A stretch of DNA of 30,062 bases from a virus. Below, one piece after another: positions 9,264 through 16,006 of this stretch. The stretch spans positions 1 through 30,062 of the IMG/VR virus record IMGVR_UViG_3300030382_003059, one strand, 5' to 3'. The notes under the pieces were generated by a model. It saw only the letters and a program-made list of their open reading frames with translations, was not told the origin of the DNA and searched no databases. The translations under genes were made by a program, and so were the position numbers. Position 1 is the stretch's first letter; every line of letters starts with the position of its first letter.

Positions 9264-9596
9264 CTAAAAACCTGAAGGCTGTCCGACTTCTCCCTCATTG
9301 TAGAGTTGCCTACTGCGCATTAAAGCCTGTCCTCTAGTACCATACAATGTACTCTTTGGAGGAACAGACATCAATCTGTCAAGTATAAGCCTTCTATACT
9401 TATTAATCATCTCAGTCGATGACCAAGGCAAATCTGACGGGGTTTCATTGGAACCGATTGATTCATTATATTCATCAACACCAAATCCAAGAACATTTTT
9501 ACCAAAGTCGTCCAAGGCACTAACCTCTTTCAACTCCTCCCCCATCTTATGAGGTAATATGGCAATTCCTTTTTCGCTGAAAAGAACGTCACTCAT
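9264..9596 (-). CDS. Hypothetical protein between TerL and portal (110 aa)
   Basis: A 110-aa protein starting MSDVLFSEKGIAILPHKMG. The ATG used here shares one base with the TerL stop (TAATG), which gives translational coupling. An in-frame ATG 15 bp upstream would add five residues (MGSSI) but overlaps TerL more. Residues about 50-90 include STEMINKYRRLILDRLMSVPP and a basic RGQALMRSRQ stretch. No known domain recognised. Proteins in this slot are sometimes terminase- or portal-associated assembly factors, but nothing in the sequence shows that. Confidence 0.6.
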   Translation of the reverse strand: MSDVLFSEKGIAILPHKMGEELKEVSALDDFGKNVLGFGVDEYNESIGSNETPSDLPWSSTEMINKYRRLILDRLMSVPPKSTLYGTRGQALMRSRQLYNEGEVGQPSGF

Positions 9597-11164
9597 TATG
9601 CTACTACCCAACTTTTTGCTTGTTTTCTTTTTCTCACAACAAATTTACCCTTATCGTCTTTATGCATCCCAGGTGGGAATGCGTGCAATAAAGCATAGTA
9701 AAGGGTCTCAATTGTATCGTCATGAGCCATTCTGGGTCCGAAAGTAAGCACTTCTGTAACTAAATCAAACATATTTTCATTTAAATGTATTGTTTTCATA
9801 CTGAAACGAGCAGACAATCCACTATAGATTCGATTTCTCTTGTTTGTTCCCCCAGGTTTTTGTGGTATAACTGATACATTGAACTTATTTCTCAATCTTC
9901 TTTCTTCGTTCAGGGCCTGAAATATACTACGGTTCATGGCAACGTCTTCAACAGTCGCTGAGTTGCAATGGTATTTATCATATAAATCCATGATATAATC
10001 AACGACACCCTTCTTACCTCTTATAGAACCATCCAATGACTTACCCCCAATCGTTGGAATACTTCGATGTCTTTCATACTCGACTACATAAGCATTGTTA
10101 TCAGGGTCAATTGCAACAACCATTATCACCGAAAAGTCTGATTCTTTTGTATCAATATCTGTTGCTGGGTCACATCCTATAAACGTATTAACTGGCACTT
10201 GTTCCCCATTAATTATCAAATGGCCCTGATTGTCTTCATAGTGATAATAACCAGTCCAATACTTTATATCATCACGAATCCATATTGCATCTTCTTCACT
10301 CTGTACCTCCATGAAGTATTCCTGCCAGTATTTAGCTGGTTGACCAGAGTCAATGTAAAACTTCTTGCGTTGTTCAAGAACTTCTTCTGTAAAAAAGCTC
10401 GGCCAAAGAAGTGAACCACTTTCATTACGAGCCTTATATGTCATTACCTTCCAGGCAAATTCGTCTGATTTCCCATCCTTTTTCGCCTTATAATAACTAG
10501 TAAGTAGATTATTGATAAAAGAATCATAGTGTACAGGAGTGCCATTAATTCGTAAACGCCCAGTATGTGGCTCGAGGGCAGGAAAAACAACAGCAGTAAC
10601 AAGATTCGCGTTCTTATCACGTGCATCCTTTGTGATAGTATTGGCTTCATGTTCGAAGTCATCCAGTATAATTAAATCGTATCTCTTGTGTAATTTACTA
10701 CCACCACGTATTCCTGCAACATTAGATTTTGAAATTAATTTACAACCATTATTTAGCTCTATATCTTCCTCAGTCCACTTATTACCCTTCATTGTACCAA
10801 AATAATACAGTATTTTTTCATTATGAGTCAAATGGTGTTTAATATAATCCATGTTACCAACTGATAGTTTATAAGTAGCTGAAACCCAAGCATAGAATAA
10901 ATGGTCATCTTCTGGACAAAAAAGGAAGTCTTTAAGGATTCCTGCTTTGGTTAATACAGTTTTTCCATGTCCACGAGGTAGAATTACTGCCAGTTGTCGA
11001 ACCTTCTTATTATCAATACAATCAGCTACTTCATAGTGAAATGCAGGAGTCTCACTACGCATGAAGTCCTGTGATAGGAACAATTTACCGAATGATATCA
11101 GGTCATTCTTGGCTAGTTGTAGAACACTCTCAGCTTCGCTTACATTTTGAGTATTAATGTTCAC
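9596..11164 (-). CDS. terL: Terminase large subunit, packaging ATPase and nuclease (522 aa)
   Basis: This motor pumps DNA into the procapsid and cuts it. The Walker A motif is PRGHGKT (residues 63-69). Walker B is YDLIILDDFEHE (residues 162-173), with the acidic ILDD pair and catalytic E. The RNase H-like nuclease half begins near residue 315 (TFIGCDPATDIDTKESDF, with the first catalytic Asp in GCDP) and ends with the conserved MAHDDTIETLYYAL near residue 490. At 522 aa it has normal length for a full two-domain TerL. It starts with GTG at 11164, only 2 bases after the stop of a 36-aa ORF, so it is probably translated by coupling; no in-frame ATG lies closer than residue 35. It is separated from TerS by four small or accessory genes, which is unusual. 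Confidence 0.95.
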   Translation of the reverse strand: MNINTQNVSEAESVLQLAKNDLISFGKLFLSQDFMRSETPAFHYEVADCIDNKKVRQLAVILPRGHGKTVLTKAGILKDFLFCPEDDHLFYAWVSATYKLSVGNMDYIKHHLTHNEKILYYFGTMKGNKWTEEDIELNNGCKLISKSNVAGIRGGSKLHKRYDLIILDDFEHEANTITKDARDKNANLVTAVVFPALEPHTGRLRINGTPVHYDSFINNLLTSYYKAKKDGKSDEFAWKVMTYKARNESGSLLWPSFFTEEVLEQRKKFYIDSGQPAKYWQEYFMEVQSEEDAIWIRDDIKYWTGYYHYEDNQGHLIINGEQVPVNTFIGCDPATDIDTKESDFSVIMVVAIDPDNNAYVVEYERHRSIPTIGGKSLDGSIRGKKGVVDYIMDLYDKYHCNSATVEDVAMNRSIFQALNEERRLRNKFNVSVIPQKPGGTNKRNRIYSGLSARFSMKTIHLNENMFDLVTEVLTFGPRMAHDDTIETLYYALLHAFPPGMHKDDKGKFVVRKRKQAKSWVVA

Positions 11165-11166
11165 TT

Positions 11167-11277
11167 CTATTTAAACTTATTGTCTATCCAACATTTTCCA
11201 TAATACATTAGACCTAACCAAATTGATATTTCAATTACCTCAATATATCCAAGTTCATTTAATAGACCTATATCCAT
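11167..11277 (-). CDS. Very small ORF coupled to TerL (36 aa)
   Basis: A 36-aa ORF starting MDIGLLNELGYIEVIEIS and ending CWIDNKFK. Its ATG shares a base with the stop of the preceding 65-aa gene (TAATG), and its own stop lies 2 bases before the GTG of TerL. This double coupling is the evidence that it is translated. The middle (EVIEISIWLGLMYYG) is hydrophobic enough for one short membrane segment or an amphipathic helix. It may serve chiefly as a translational relay for TerL; no function can be claimed. Confidence 0.5.
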   Translation of the reverse strand: MDIGLLNELGYIEVIEISIWLGLMYYGKCWIDNKFK

Positions 11278-11474
11278 TATTTCTTAAACATTTTTTTTAG
11301 TAATAATGCCCCTTTGAATTTCAATATTGCACAAACAAGTATAATAAGAACTATTGTCCCTATATCAACAAAATGATTACCAGAATCAGATTCAATAACC
11401 CCATATGGAGTCTCGATTCGTATCTTCTCAAGAGATTTGCGTTCAACTATTCTTACGGAATCACTTACTAGCAT
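11277..11474 (-). CDS. Small single-span membrane protein (65 aa)
   Basis: A 65-aa protein starting MLVSDSVRIVERKSLEKI. The first 40 residues are polar. A hydrophobic span (DIGTIVLIILVCAILKF, about residues 37-53) follows, then a basic tail (KGALLLKKMFKK) predicted to stay in the cytoplasm. It overlaps the upstream 60-aa gene by 14 bp and the 36-aa ORF by 1 bp. Membrane proteins inside a packaging operon may be lysis-related (holin-like or spanin-like), but there is a single span and no lipobox, so this is only a possibility. Confidence 0.55.
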   Translation of the reverse strand: MLVSDSVRIVERKSLEKIRIETPYGVIESDSGNHFVDIGTIVLIILVCAILKFKGALLLKKMFKK

Positions 11475-11643
11475 CCTTCATAACCTCATCATATAACTTC
11501 ATTGATATCATTTTCTTCACACCATCTGACCAATCATAAGTAAGAGGATGATTCTCGAAAACATCAACAAATCTTTCTTTTAAATCAACACCATCTTTTA
11601 TAATTGTAACATTGGATACAAGTTTACCCATTTCAATTTTCAT
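11461..11643 (-). CDS. Small hypothetical protein (60 aa)
   Basis: A 60-aa protein starting MKIEMGKLVSNVTIIKDGV and ending MKDASK. Its ATG lies one base after the stop of the phosphoesterase gene (TAATATG), with GGGAAAA as a weak ribosome binding site. A TTG start 42 bp upstream is possible but overlaps the neighbour. It has a beta-like first half and an amphipathic helical second half. Not recognised. Confidence 0.5.
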   Translation of the reverse strand: MKIEMGKLVSNVTIIKDGVDLKERFVDVFENHPLTYDWSDGVKKMISMKLYDEVMKDASK

Positions 11644-11644
11644 A

Positions 11645-12529
11645 TTAGTTTTCCCAACATCTGATTCTATTATCTGAAAATTCAATTGTTACCCATCCAG
11701 TCCTAACAAGTTGATAGAACGAATACCTTGCATAGTCTGCATAACGTAGAAAAGAACCACCACGTATGTACCATCTGCGGCGTAAAGTTTCCTCTTCGCA
11801 GTCATCAACAACAATTGAATCCACAGGTTTTGCATATAATTGGTGATTGTGCCCAAGAAAGAATACATCTCCCCAGGGATAGACTGCTGCCATCTTATCA
11901 AGTTCCAAATCGCCGTTTTTTGCCCCTGACTTTCCATGACCACTGACCAAATACCAATCCTTTCCCTTTACTGAAATCTTTGAATATCCTGGTAATCTAT
12001 AATACGGAACACTCAGTTCCTTTGCCATTACCTTGCAAACATCAAAATCAAGTATATTGAAACTACGCAAATAATCATGATTTCCACCACGAATAAATAA
12101 GCATTTATCACGTATTGGTTCAACCCTCTCAACAAATTCCATGTACTGGTCTTCTGGTGGTATGTTTTGTCCACGCTGATTTATTTTATAGTTGGGAGGT
12201 ATCAGTTCAAGGATATCACCATTAGCAAACCAACGGGCATCATCATCCTTTTTAATTGATTCGATTGCTTCATCGAACTTACTGAAATCGTGTTCAACAG
12301 CACCAACGTGTATATCAGTTAATGCATGGATTCGTATTGTATCATTGAACTCTTCTGCAAATATTCGACCCGGTTCAATGTTTTCAGTCTTTTCAATGAC
12401 GACTGACTCTCTTGGGGTTGAAAATCTACGGGCGCATGATTTACACTTATACTCCTGCTTCGTCCCCGACTTTTGTATCTTCTTTCCGTACTTTATCACC
12501 AGGTGACTCGTGCAACTCGGACATATCAT
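11645..12529 (-). CDS. Zinc-ribbon plus calcineurin-like metallophosphoesterase fusion (294 aa)
   Basis: It has two domains. Residues 3-36 form a zinc ribbon with C3-x2-C6 and C29-x2-C32, with a YKCKSCARRF end like the zinc ribbons of IS-element transposases. From about residue 63 there is a complete metallophosphoesterase: D72-x-H74 (ALTDIHVG), D105 (ANGDIL), N150-H151-D (GGNHDY), H198 (SGHGKS), and H227-x-H229 (LGHNHQ). All metal-binding positions are present, so it should hydrolyse phosphate esters using two metal ions; whether the substrate is nucleic acid, nucleotide or protein is unknown. The ATG at 12529 has an excellent AAAGGAG site 7 bases upstream, inside the TerS gene, with an 83-bp overlap. 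Its place between TerS and TerL suggests a packaging-linked or DNA-end role, or defence against nucleotide-signalling immunity; both are inferences. Confidence 0.85.
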   Translation of the reverse strand: MICPSCTSHLVIKYGKKIQKSGTKQEYKCKSCARRFSTPRESVVIEKTENIEPGRIFAEEFNDTIRIHALTDIHVGAVEHDFSKFDEAIESIKKDDDARWFANGDILELIPPNYKINQRGQNIPPEDQYMEFVERVEPIRDKCLFIRGGNHDYLRSFNILDFDVCKVMAKELSVPYYRLPGYSKISVKGKDWYLVSGHGKSGAKNGDLELDKMAAVYPWGDVFFLGHNHQLYAKPVDSIVVDDCEEETLRRRWYIRGGSFLRYADYARYSFYQLVRTGWVTIEFSDNRIRCWEN

Positions 12530-13295
12530 TTGTTTTCTCCTTTAGTAAGTTTCTGGTATCGGCACCGTCCAATTGTTCAGGTGAAAAGCCCTTAAATAGA
12601 CCCATTACACCCGTTTCAATCTTCTTTACACCGCCGCTCAGTGTTCCAATTGCCTTACCCATCTCCTTTAGCGACTGCAATGCAATATTCTCATCATCAG
12701 TACTTTCAGCTAATAGTTTCAATGACTGTAGTACATATGTATGGTCAATCCCCAGCTCCTTGGCAACATCCATTACACTTTTTTCCACTTCTCTAATTAC
12801 CCTTCTTTGTTTTAGTAGTATAGCAGCTTTTCTCTTTGCTGTGTCTTCCTTGTCCTCATTGAAGGCATCCATATACGCCTTAACAGGACCCATCCCCACC
12901 GCAACATTTGTTGCGAAAATTTTCTCCTTATTTGTTGGTTTTTCACGTTTATAAACGCGGTCAGCGGGGTTTTTTATTGTTTTTGAAAACGTATATCTAT
13001 TGGCGTGTTGAGAAAAGTCCGTGTCCATTGTAGTTGTTTTGCGCTTAAGGAACGTGCCGACGACTGTCCGTACGTAACCTTTGGCAAACTTGTAATTTTT
13101 TCTATCATTTGGGTGTTTGATTCCATTTTTTACCCTGAGTAACTGGACAATACGACCATCATCAGAATGAACCCAATCACCCTCATTAGCGGTACGCCAA
13201 TCTTCATATACCTCGACATCTGGGTTTGAAATGCTGAATTCTTCAATGTTATCATATACATAATGCCTAACCTTCTTTATTTTCCGATAATCCAA
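12447..13295 (-). CDS. terS: Terminase small subunit (282 aa)
   Basis: This would be the DNA-recognition subunit that brings phage DNA to TerL. Residues about 118-150 show the typical TerS helix pattern (PTNKEKIFATNVAVGMGPVK, then AYMDAFNEDKEDTAKRKAAI) with LLKQRRVIREVEKSV after it. GIDHTYVLQSLKLLAE and the helical oligomerisation segment follow. The first 110 residues (with a DWVHSDDGRIVQL strand region) are extra compared with short TerS proteins and may be an SH3-like addition. It starts with TTG at 13295, supported by a perfect GGAG ribosome binding site 7 bases upstream; no in-frame ATG fits. It overlaps the 70-aa ORF by 29 bp. Its C-terminal 27 codons overlap the phosphoesterase start. 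Confidence 0.8.
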   Translation of the reverse strand: MDYRKIKKVRHYVYDNIEEFSISNPDVEVYEDWRTANEGDWVHSDDGRIVQLLRVKNGIKHPNDRKNYKFAKGYVRTVVGTFLKRKTTTMDTDFSQHANRYTFSKTIKNPADRVYKREKPTNKEKIFATNVAVGMGPVKAYMDAFNEDKEDTAKRKAAILLKQRRVIREVEKSVMDVAKELGIDHTYVLQSLKLLAESTDDENIALQSLKEMGKAIGTLSGGVKKIETGVMGLFKGFSPEQLDGADTRNLLKEKTNDMSELHESPGDKVRKEDTKVGDEAGV

Positions 13296-13479
13296 AAGGT
13301 TGCTCCTTTAATTCGAGTAGTTCACTATTTAATGACTCAATGAGGTCAAAAACCTTCTGTTGTATGGGGTACATTATACCGTCAATCTCGATTATCGTTT
13401 TATTGTTTGATAGTGACGATAGAACCTCGATTTGTTCACTGAGTTCTAATTGAGCCAATTCATTGATAGCCTTTGCCAT
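13267..13479 (-). CDS. Small hypothetical protein opening the late operon (70 aa)
   Basis: A 70-aa protein starting MAKAINELAQLELSEQIEV, mostly amphipathic helix (VFDLIESLNSELLELKEQP). It has a GGAGATGAG ribosome binding site and overlaps TerS by 29 bp. It is the first gene transcribed leftward from the divergent control region. It may be a small coiled-coil regulator or terminase accessory; no family recognised. Confidence 0.55.
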   Translation of the reverse strand: MAKAINELAQLELSEQIEVLSSLSNNKTIIEIDGIMYPIQQKVFDLIESLNSELLELKEQPFGLSENKEG

Positions 13480-13778
13480 CTCATCTCCAATCTAATAATT
13501 TGACCAAGTTATATCAAGCATTATTTTTTACTTGACTTTTTACCTGATTGTATTATTTTAATTTACTATATATATATTATATATAATAATAGTATAACAG
13601 TACAGCAGCAGTAGTATACCCTATATATAGTGTTTTCGTGAAAATTTGTACTATTTTGATATGCAACGTTATTATCGCTTATACCCCCTATCGGGGGGAT
13701 TTCCTATATATAGAAAACCGTTATTTTTCATTTTTATAAATTTATGTTGTTATTAATTCTAACAAGAAAGGAGGTCCC
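13480..13778. promoter_or_regulatory. Divergent control region between late (minus) and early (plus) genes
   Basis: About 299 bp without a gene, extremely AT-rich. It contains a TA tract (13565-13587) and two copies of the perfect palindrome CTATATATAG, at 13621-13630 and 13704-13713, 83 bp apart. TTTTCGTGAAAA is a further inverted repeat (13633-13644). A short GC-rich hairpin of five C (13684-13688) and five G (13693-13697) has a TATC loop. A TTGACT at 13532 with TATTTT 16 bases later is a weak plus-strand promoter candidate. The paired palindromes are candidate operators for a switch between the two transcription directions. No clear consensus promoter for the minus strand is visible, which would fit use of an activator or phage factor. 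Confidence 0.6.
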
Positions 13779-14066
13779 ATGGACCCAGAAAAACGAAAGC
13801 AACTATTGGCTCAAGGCTTCACTGAAGCAGAAGTCAGTGCAATGGAGTCAGCACTCGTAGCGAAGGCTGAAGAGGATAAGGTAGAAGCATGGCTTGATAG
13901 TCTCAATGATAAGTCTATATCTGAGATTAAGAGGGAAGCTAATGTTAAATCCGCAGTACTCAGAACTAGAGCAGCATTCATGGATAGGTCTGATGCACGT
14001 GTGTATAATCGCATAGCAACTAACCTACGCTTTGTAGTTCAAGGCCCAGGCGCAGTACAGTTCTAG
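13779..14066 (+). CDS. First early gene, hypothetical helical protein (95 aa)
   Basis: A 95-aa protein starting MDPEKRKQLLAQGFTEAEV after a very strong AAAGGAGG site. It is nearly all helix: a first helix pair (FTEAEVSAMESALVAKAEED), then IREANVKSAVLRTRAAF-like basic helices, ending FVVQGPGAVQF. It is isolated as a single-gene unit: control region before, hairpin terminator after. That isolation and the strong translation signal suggest an abundantly made early protein. No family recognised. Confidence 0.65.
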   Translation: MDPEKRKQLLAQGFTEAEVSAMESALVAKAEEDKVEAWLDSLNDKSISEIKREANVKSAVLRTRAAFMDRSDARVYNRIATNLRFVVQGPGAVQF

Positions 14067-14082
14067 AGTTGCCATCATCAGC

Positions 14083-14117
14083 AAAGGGGAGCATATATGT
14101 ATACCGTGCTCCCTTTT
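14083..14117 (+). terminator. Rho-independent terminator-like hairpin
   Basis: AAAGGGGAGCA (14083-14093) pairs with TGCTCCCTTTT (14107-14117) as an 11-bp stem with one G-T pair and a 13-nt loop. The stem ends in a short T-run. It lies 17 bp after the first early gene, so that gene is probably its own transcription unit. Bases 14118-14229 after it are AT-rich and hold only CA-repeat-like DNA (ACACACAGTACACACATATA) and no gene. Confidence 0.6.
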
Positions 14118-14229
14118 GTACACACACAGTACACACATATACACAATAGATAAACGATATAAGTGTACGTACTCATTATTATCTTATATATGTACCATTT
14201 ATTTAATAACATGGTCATAAACATTTAAT

Positions 14230-14327
14230 CAGCTTATAACTCTAGACGTAGAGTGGTCACTAGTTGGCTGGAAACTTGAATTATACTGATACTTTATCCG
14301 AAGATGAAGAGTTTTCAATATAAGCTG
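14230..14327 (+). ncRNA. Cloverleaf-like structured RNA element (gap element A)
   Basis: A 98-nt fold predicted by eye. Closing helix P1 is CAGCTTATA (14230-14238) with TATAAGCTG (14319-14327), nine perfect pairs. P2 stacks directly on it: ACTCTA (14239-14244), loop GACG, TAGAGT (14249-14254). P3 is AGTT (14262-14265) with AACT (14273-14276). The last arm is TTGAA (14276-14280) with TTCAA (14314-14318), holding an inner hairpin CTTTATC (14292-14298), loop CGAA, GATGAAG (14303-14309). P3 and this arm compete for one base. It lacks tRNA consensus bases (no T-loop, no U8-A9 linker). It ends 44 bp before the next ATG, so it could be a leader element or a separate small RNA. Confidence 0.5.
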
Positions 14328-14370
14328 AACCATCAATATTTAACAATTTAACAGTGGAAGGAGTTCAGAG

Positions 14371-14607
14371 ATGAACATAGTTACAATTACAAATAAATTG
14401 ACTGGTAAGCAAAGAAGGATGTATCATAAGGGTACGCCAGAGCAAGGAATTGATAGAATTACTGGTTATTTACAAGGAGTGTATGATGCTGGTAATAATC
14501 TTAATGATTACGATGTTGAACATAAATACCTCAATCAGAAGGGTCGCGAGACAGACTATACAGCAAGAGGTAAGAGTTCTAGAGTAATATTAGCGGAGGA
14601 AGACTAA
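14371..14607 (+). CDS. Small hypothetical early protein (78 aa)
   Basis: A 78-aa protein starting MNIVTITNKLTGKQRRMYH, basic overall, after the site GGAAGGAG. It reads as a compact alpha/beta protein (strand, K/R-rich turn, helix GIDRITGYLQGVYDAG). Its stop overlaps the next ATG (TAATG), so it opens the first run of coupled small early genes. Family unknown. Confidence 0.55.
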   Translation: MNIVTITNKLTGKQRRMYHKGTPEQGIDRITGYLQGVYDAGNNLNDYDVEHKYLNQKGRETDYTARGKSSRVILAEED

Positions 14608-14846
14608 TGGAAAATTGTGAACATGATACACATCACGATGATTGTTGCGTATGTTGGCATAAACAGGGAATGGATCAAAATTATCCCAATGATGCACCAT
14701 TATTTATGCATAAGATGGCTGCCTTACTAATGAACAAAGACTGGCGTACATATTGTTTGGAGATGGCGTTGCAAGCTGCCAAGGATAAATTTGAAAGTAA
14801 TTGGGATGGTATACCCAGTGAACTCAAAAGATTCGTAAGAGGTTGA
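14607..14846 (+). CDS. Small early protein with Cys/His-rich N terminus (79 aa)
   Basis: A 79-aa protein starting MENCEHDTHHDDCCVCWHK. Within 18 residues there are four Cys (C4, C13, C14, C16) and four His (H6, H9, H10, H18), enough to bind zinc. A helical part follows (MHKMAALLMNKDWRTYCLEM). It shares one base with the preceding gene (TAATG). One of several Cys/His mini-proteins in this early region. Role unknown; metal binding is inferred from residue spacing. Confidence 0.55.
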   Translation: MENCEHDTHHDDCCVCWHKQGMDQNYPNDAPLFMHKMAALLMNKDWRTYCLEMALQAAKDKFESNWDGIPSELKRFVRG

Positions 14847-14850
14847 TGTA

Positions 14851-15009
14851 ATGTCTAGAACAAAACATCATAAAAAGAATATGACCGACAAAGAGTGGCG
14901 TAAGCGCAGAAATAATAGAATCGCTGCCACTAGATTTAAGAACAGTGCAAAAAGGAATGAATATCCTGTACTGATAAAGCCAGAAAGATATTTGAAGGGA
15001 TGTGTATAA
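14851..15009 (+). CDS. Very small, highly basic protein (52 aa)
   Basis: A 52-aa ORF starting MSRTKHHKKNMTDKEWRKR. About a third of its residues are K, R or H, which suggests nucleic acid binding. Its TAA shares a base with the next ATG (TAATG), so it is embedded in the coupled gene run. No domain recognised. Confidence 0.5.
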   Translation: MSRTKHHKKNMTDKEWRKRRNNRIAATRFKNSAKRNEYPVLIKPERYLKGCV

Positions 15010-15200
15010 TGAAGAAAAGACCAAAACTTAAAGAGAACGAGTATTGGAGATTGGAATCACTCAACATTAAGGAAATATGTGAAAAGTATAAAGATAAGAT
15101 TTCTGAGATAATACCAGGTAAGTATCCTGTCATAGTAATGGATACCTGTCGCATTAAATATACTGGTAGAATGAGTGATTATTATGAGTGGAGTGATTAA
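15009..15200 (+). CDS. Small hypothetical early protein (63 aa)
   Basis: A 63-aa protein starting MKKRPKLKENEYWRLESLN. The ATG at 15009 overlaps the previous stop and has AGGGA 8 bases upstream; an ATG 9 bp further upstream is possible but less well placed. A lysine-rich start, a helix, then a beta-like end (YPVIVMDTCRIKYTGRMSD). Unrecognised. Confidence 0.5.
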   Translation: MKKRPKLKENEYWRLESLNIKEICEKYKDKISEIIPGKYPVIVMDTCRIKYTGRMSDYYEWSD

Positions 15201-15403
15201 TGATTGATGAAACAAAAGGTATCGAAATGTTTGAAACTTGGATTGTGGGAAGCGGCAGTGAAGGAAACAATCAAGTAATCGAATATCTGATGTTCAATGG
15301 CCATGTAATTGATTCAATGTCAAGAATATATTGGTCATTATTTGCAATAGCATTAATATTAACTTTATCAATAGCGAAGGAGAGGAAGTTATGGAATTTG
15401 TAA
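15200..15403 (+). CDS. Small early membrane protein, C-terminal anchor (67 aa)
   Basis: A 67-aa protein starting MIDETKGIEMFETWIVGSG. Residues about 43-60 (IYWSLFAIALILTLSIA) form one membrane span followed by KERKLWNL, a positive tail. The ATG overlaps the previous stop (TAATG). A small single-span membrane protein made early could act on the host envelope or in superinfection exclusion; this is inference only. Confidence 0.5.
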   Translation: MIDETKGIEMFETWIVGSGSEGNNQVIEYLMFNGHVIDSMSRIYWSLFAIALILTLSIAKERKLWNL

Positions 15404-15693
15404 AGATACTACCAAATTTAGGATTTGTAATACTTGCTGGTGTATTGGCAACAGTAGTAAATAACTGGAACTCGGTTGATTCATCAAAGATAATGATTGA
15501 GTATGAGCCAATAATAGAAGAAGAAATTGATGTGTACAGTCCAAGTGAGTATTTAATTGTTTCAGTGGAAAGATGCTCAACACTAGCTGAAGCAAAGATA
15601 TATGCTAGGGGAGTAATAGAGGATAGCACCGCAACAGGACAAAAGCAATGGTTCTTATGGCGTGGAGGATTCTATAATACTGAAACAGAATAA
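15391..15693 (+). CDS. Small early membrane-anchored protein (100 aa)
   Basis: A 100-aa protein starting MEFVKILPNLGFVILAGVL. The ATG at 15391 follows a GGAGAGGAAG site. Residues 7-23 form an N-terminal membrane anchor. The rest is a soluble alpha/beta domain (YLIVSVERCSTLAEAKIYAR, then GQKQWFLWRGGFYNTE) that would sit outside the membrane or in the cytoplasm depending on orientation. It overlaps the previous gene by 13 bp. Function unknown. Confidence 0.55.
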   Translation: MEFVKILPNLGFVILAGVLATVVNNWNSVDSSKIMIEYEPIIEEEIDVYSPSEYLIVSVERCSTLAEAKIYARGVIEDSTATGQKQWFLWRGGFYNTETE

Positions 15694-15715
15694 TTAAGTG
15701 GGGAGGAACAGTGAT

Positions 15716-16006
15716 ATGAAGACATCTTTAGAGCAAACGGTAGGAATTGCCCAAAAACAAACTATTAAGGGACAGAAAGAAGGCGGGATACCTCCACCAA
15801 TAGGAGTATTCCATGGCCCTGAATGTTTTTGTCAAGACTGTCGTAGATATATCACTGTTGAGGATGGTGAAGTGAAAGAAAAAACGAAACGAATAATAAC
15901 TGCTGATAGACATAAAACTCTTGACTGTACTGAATATATAGTTAATAAAAGAGTCAATAAGTTCAGAGATTCAGCAATGTTTATGAGAGGAGTAGAAGAT
16001 AGATGA
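15716..16006 (+). CDS. Small early protein with short Cys motif (96 aa)
   Basis: A 96-aa protein starting MKTSLEQTVGIAQKQTIKG. ATG 15716 is chosen because GGGGAGG lies 8 bases upstream; a GTG 18 bp earlier is in frame but lacks a site. A CFCQDCRRY segment near residue 39 and a later C (LDCTEY) may hold a metal. The end is basic. Not recognised. Confidence 0.5.
   Translation: MKTSLEQTVGIAQKQTIKGQKEGGIPPPIGVFHGPECFCQDCRRYITVEDGEVKEKTKRIITADRHKTLDCTEYIVNKRVNKFRDSAMFMRGVEDR

Noticed and set aside
11645-12529. IS-element transposase (zinc ribbon looks like InsA)
   Set aside because: The ribbon is followed by a complete metallophosphoesterase domain, not a transposase catalytic domain, and no terminal inverted repeats were seen.
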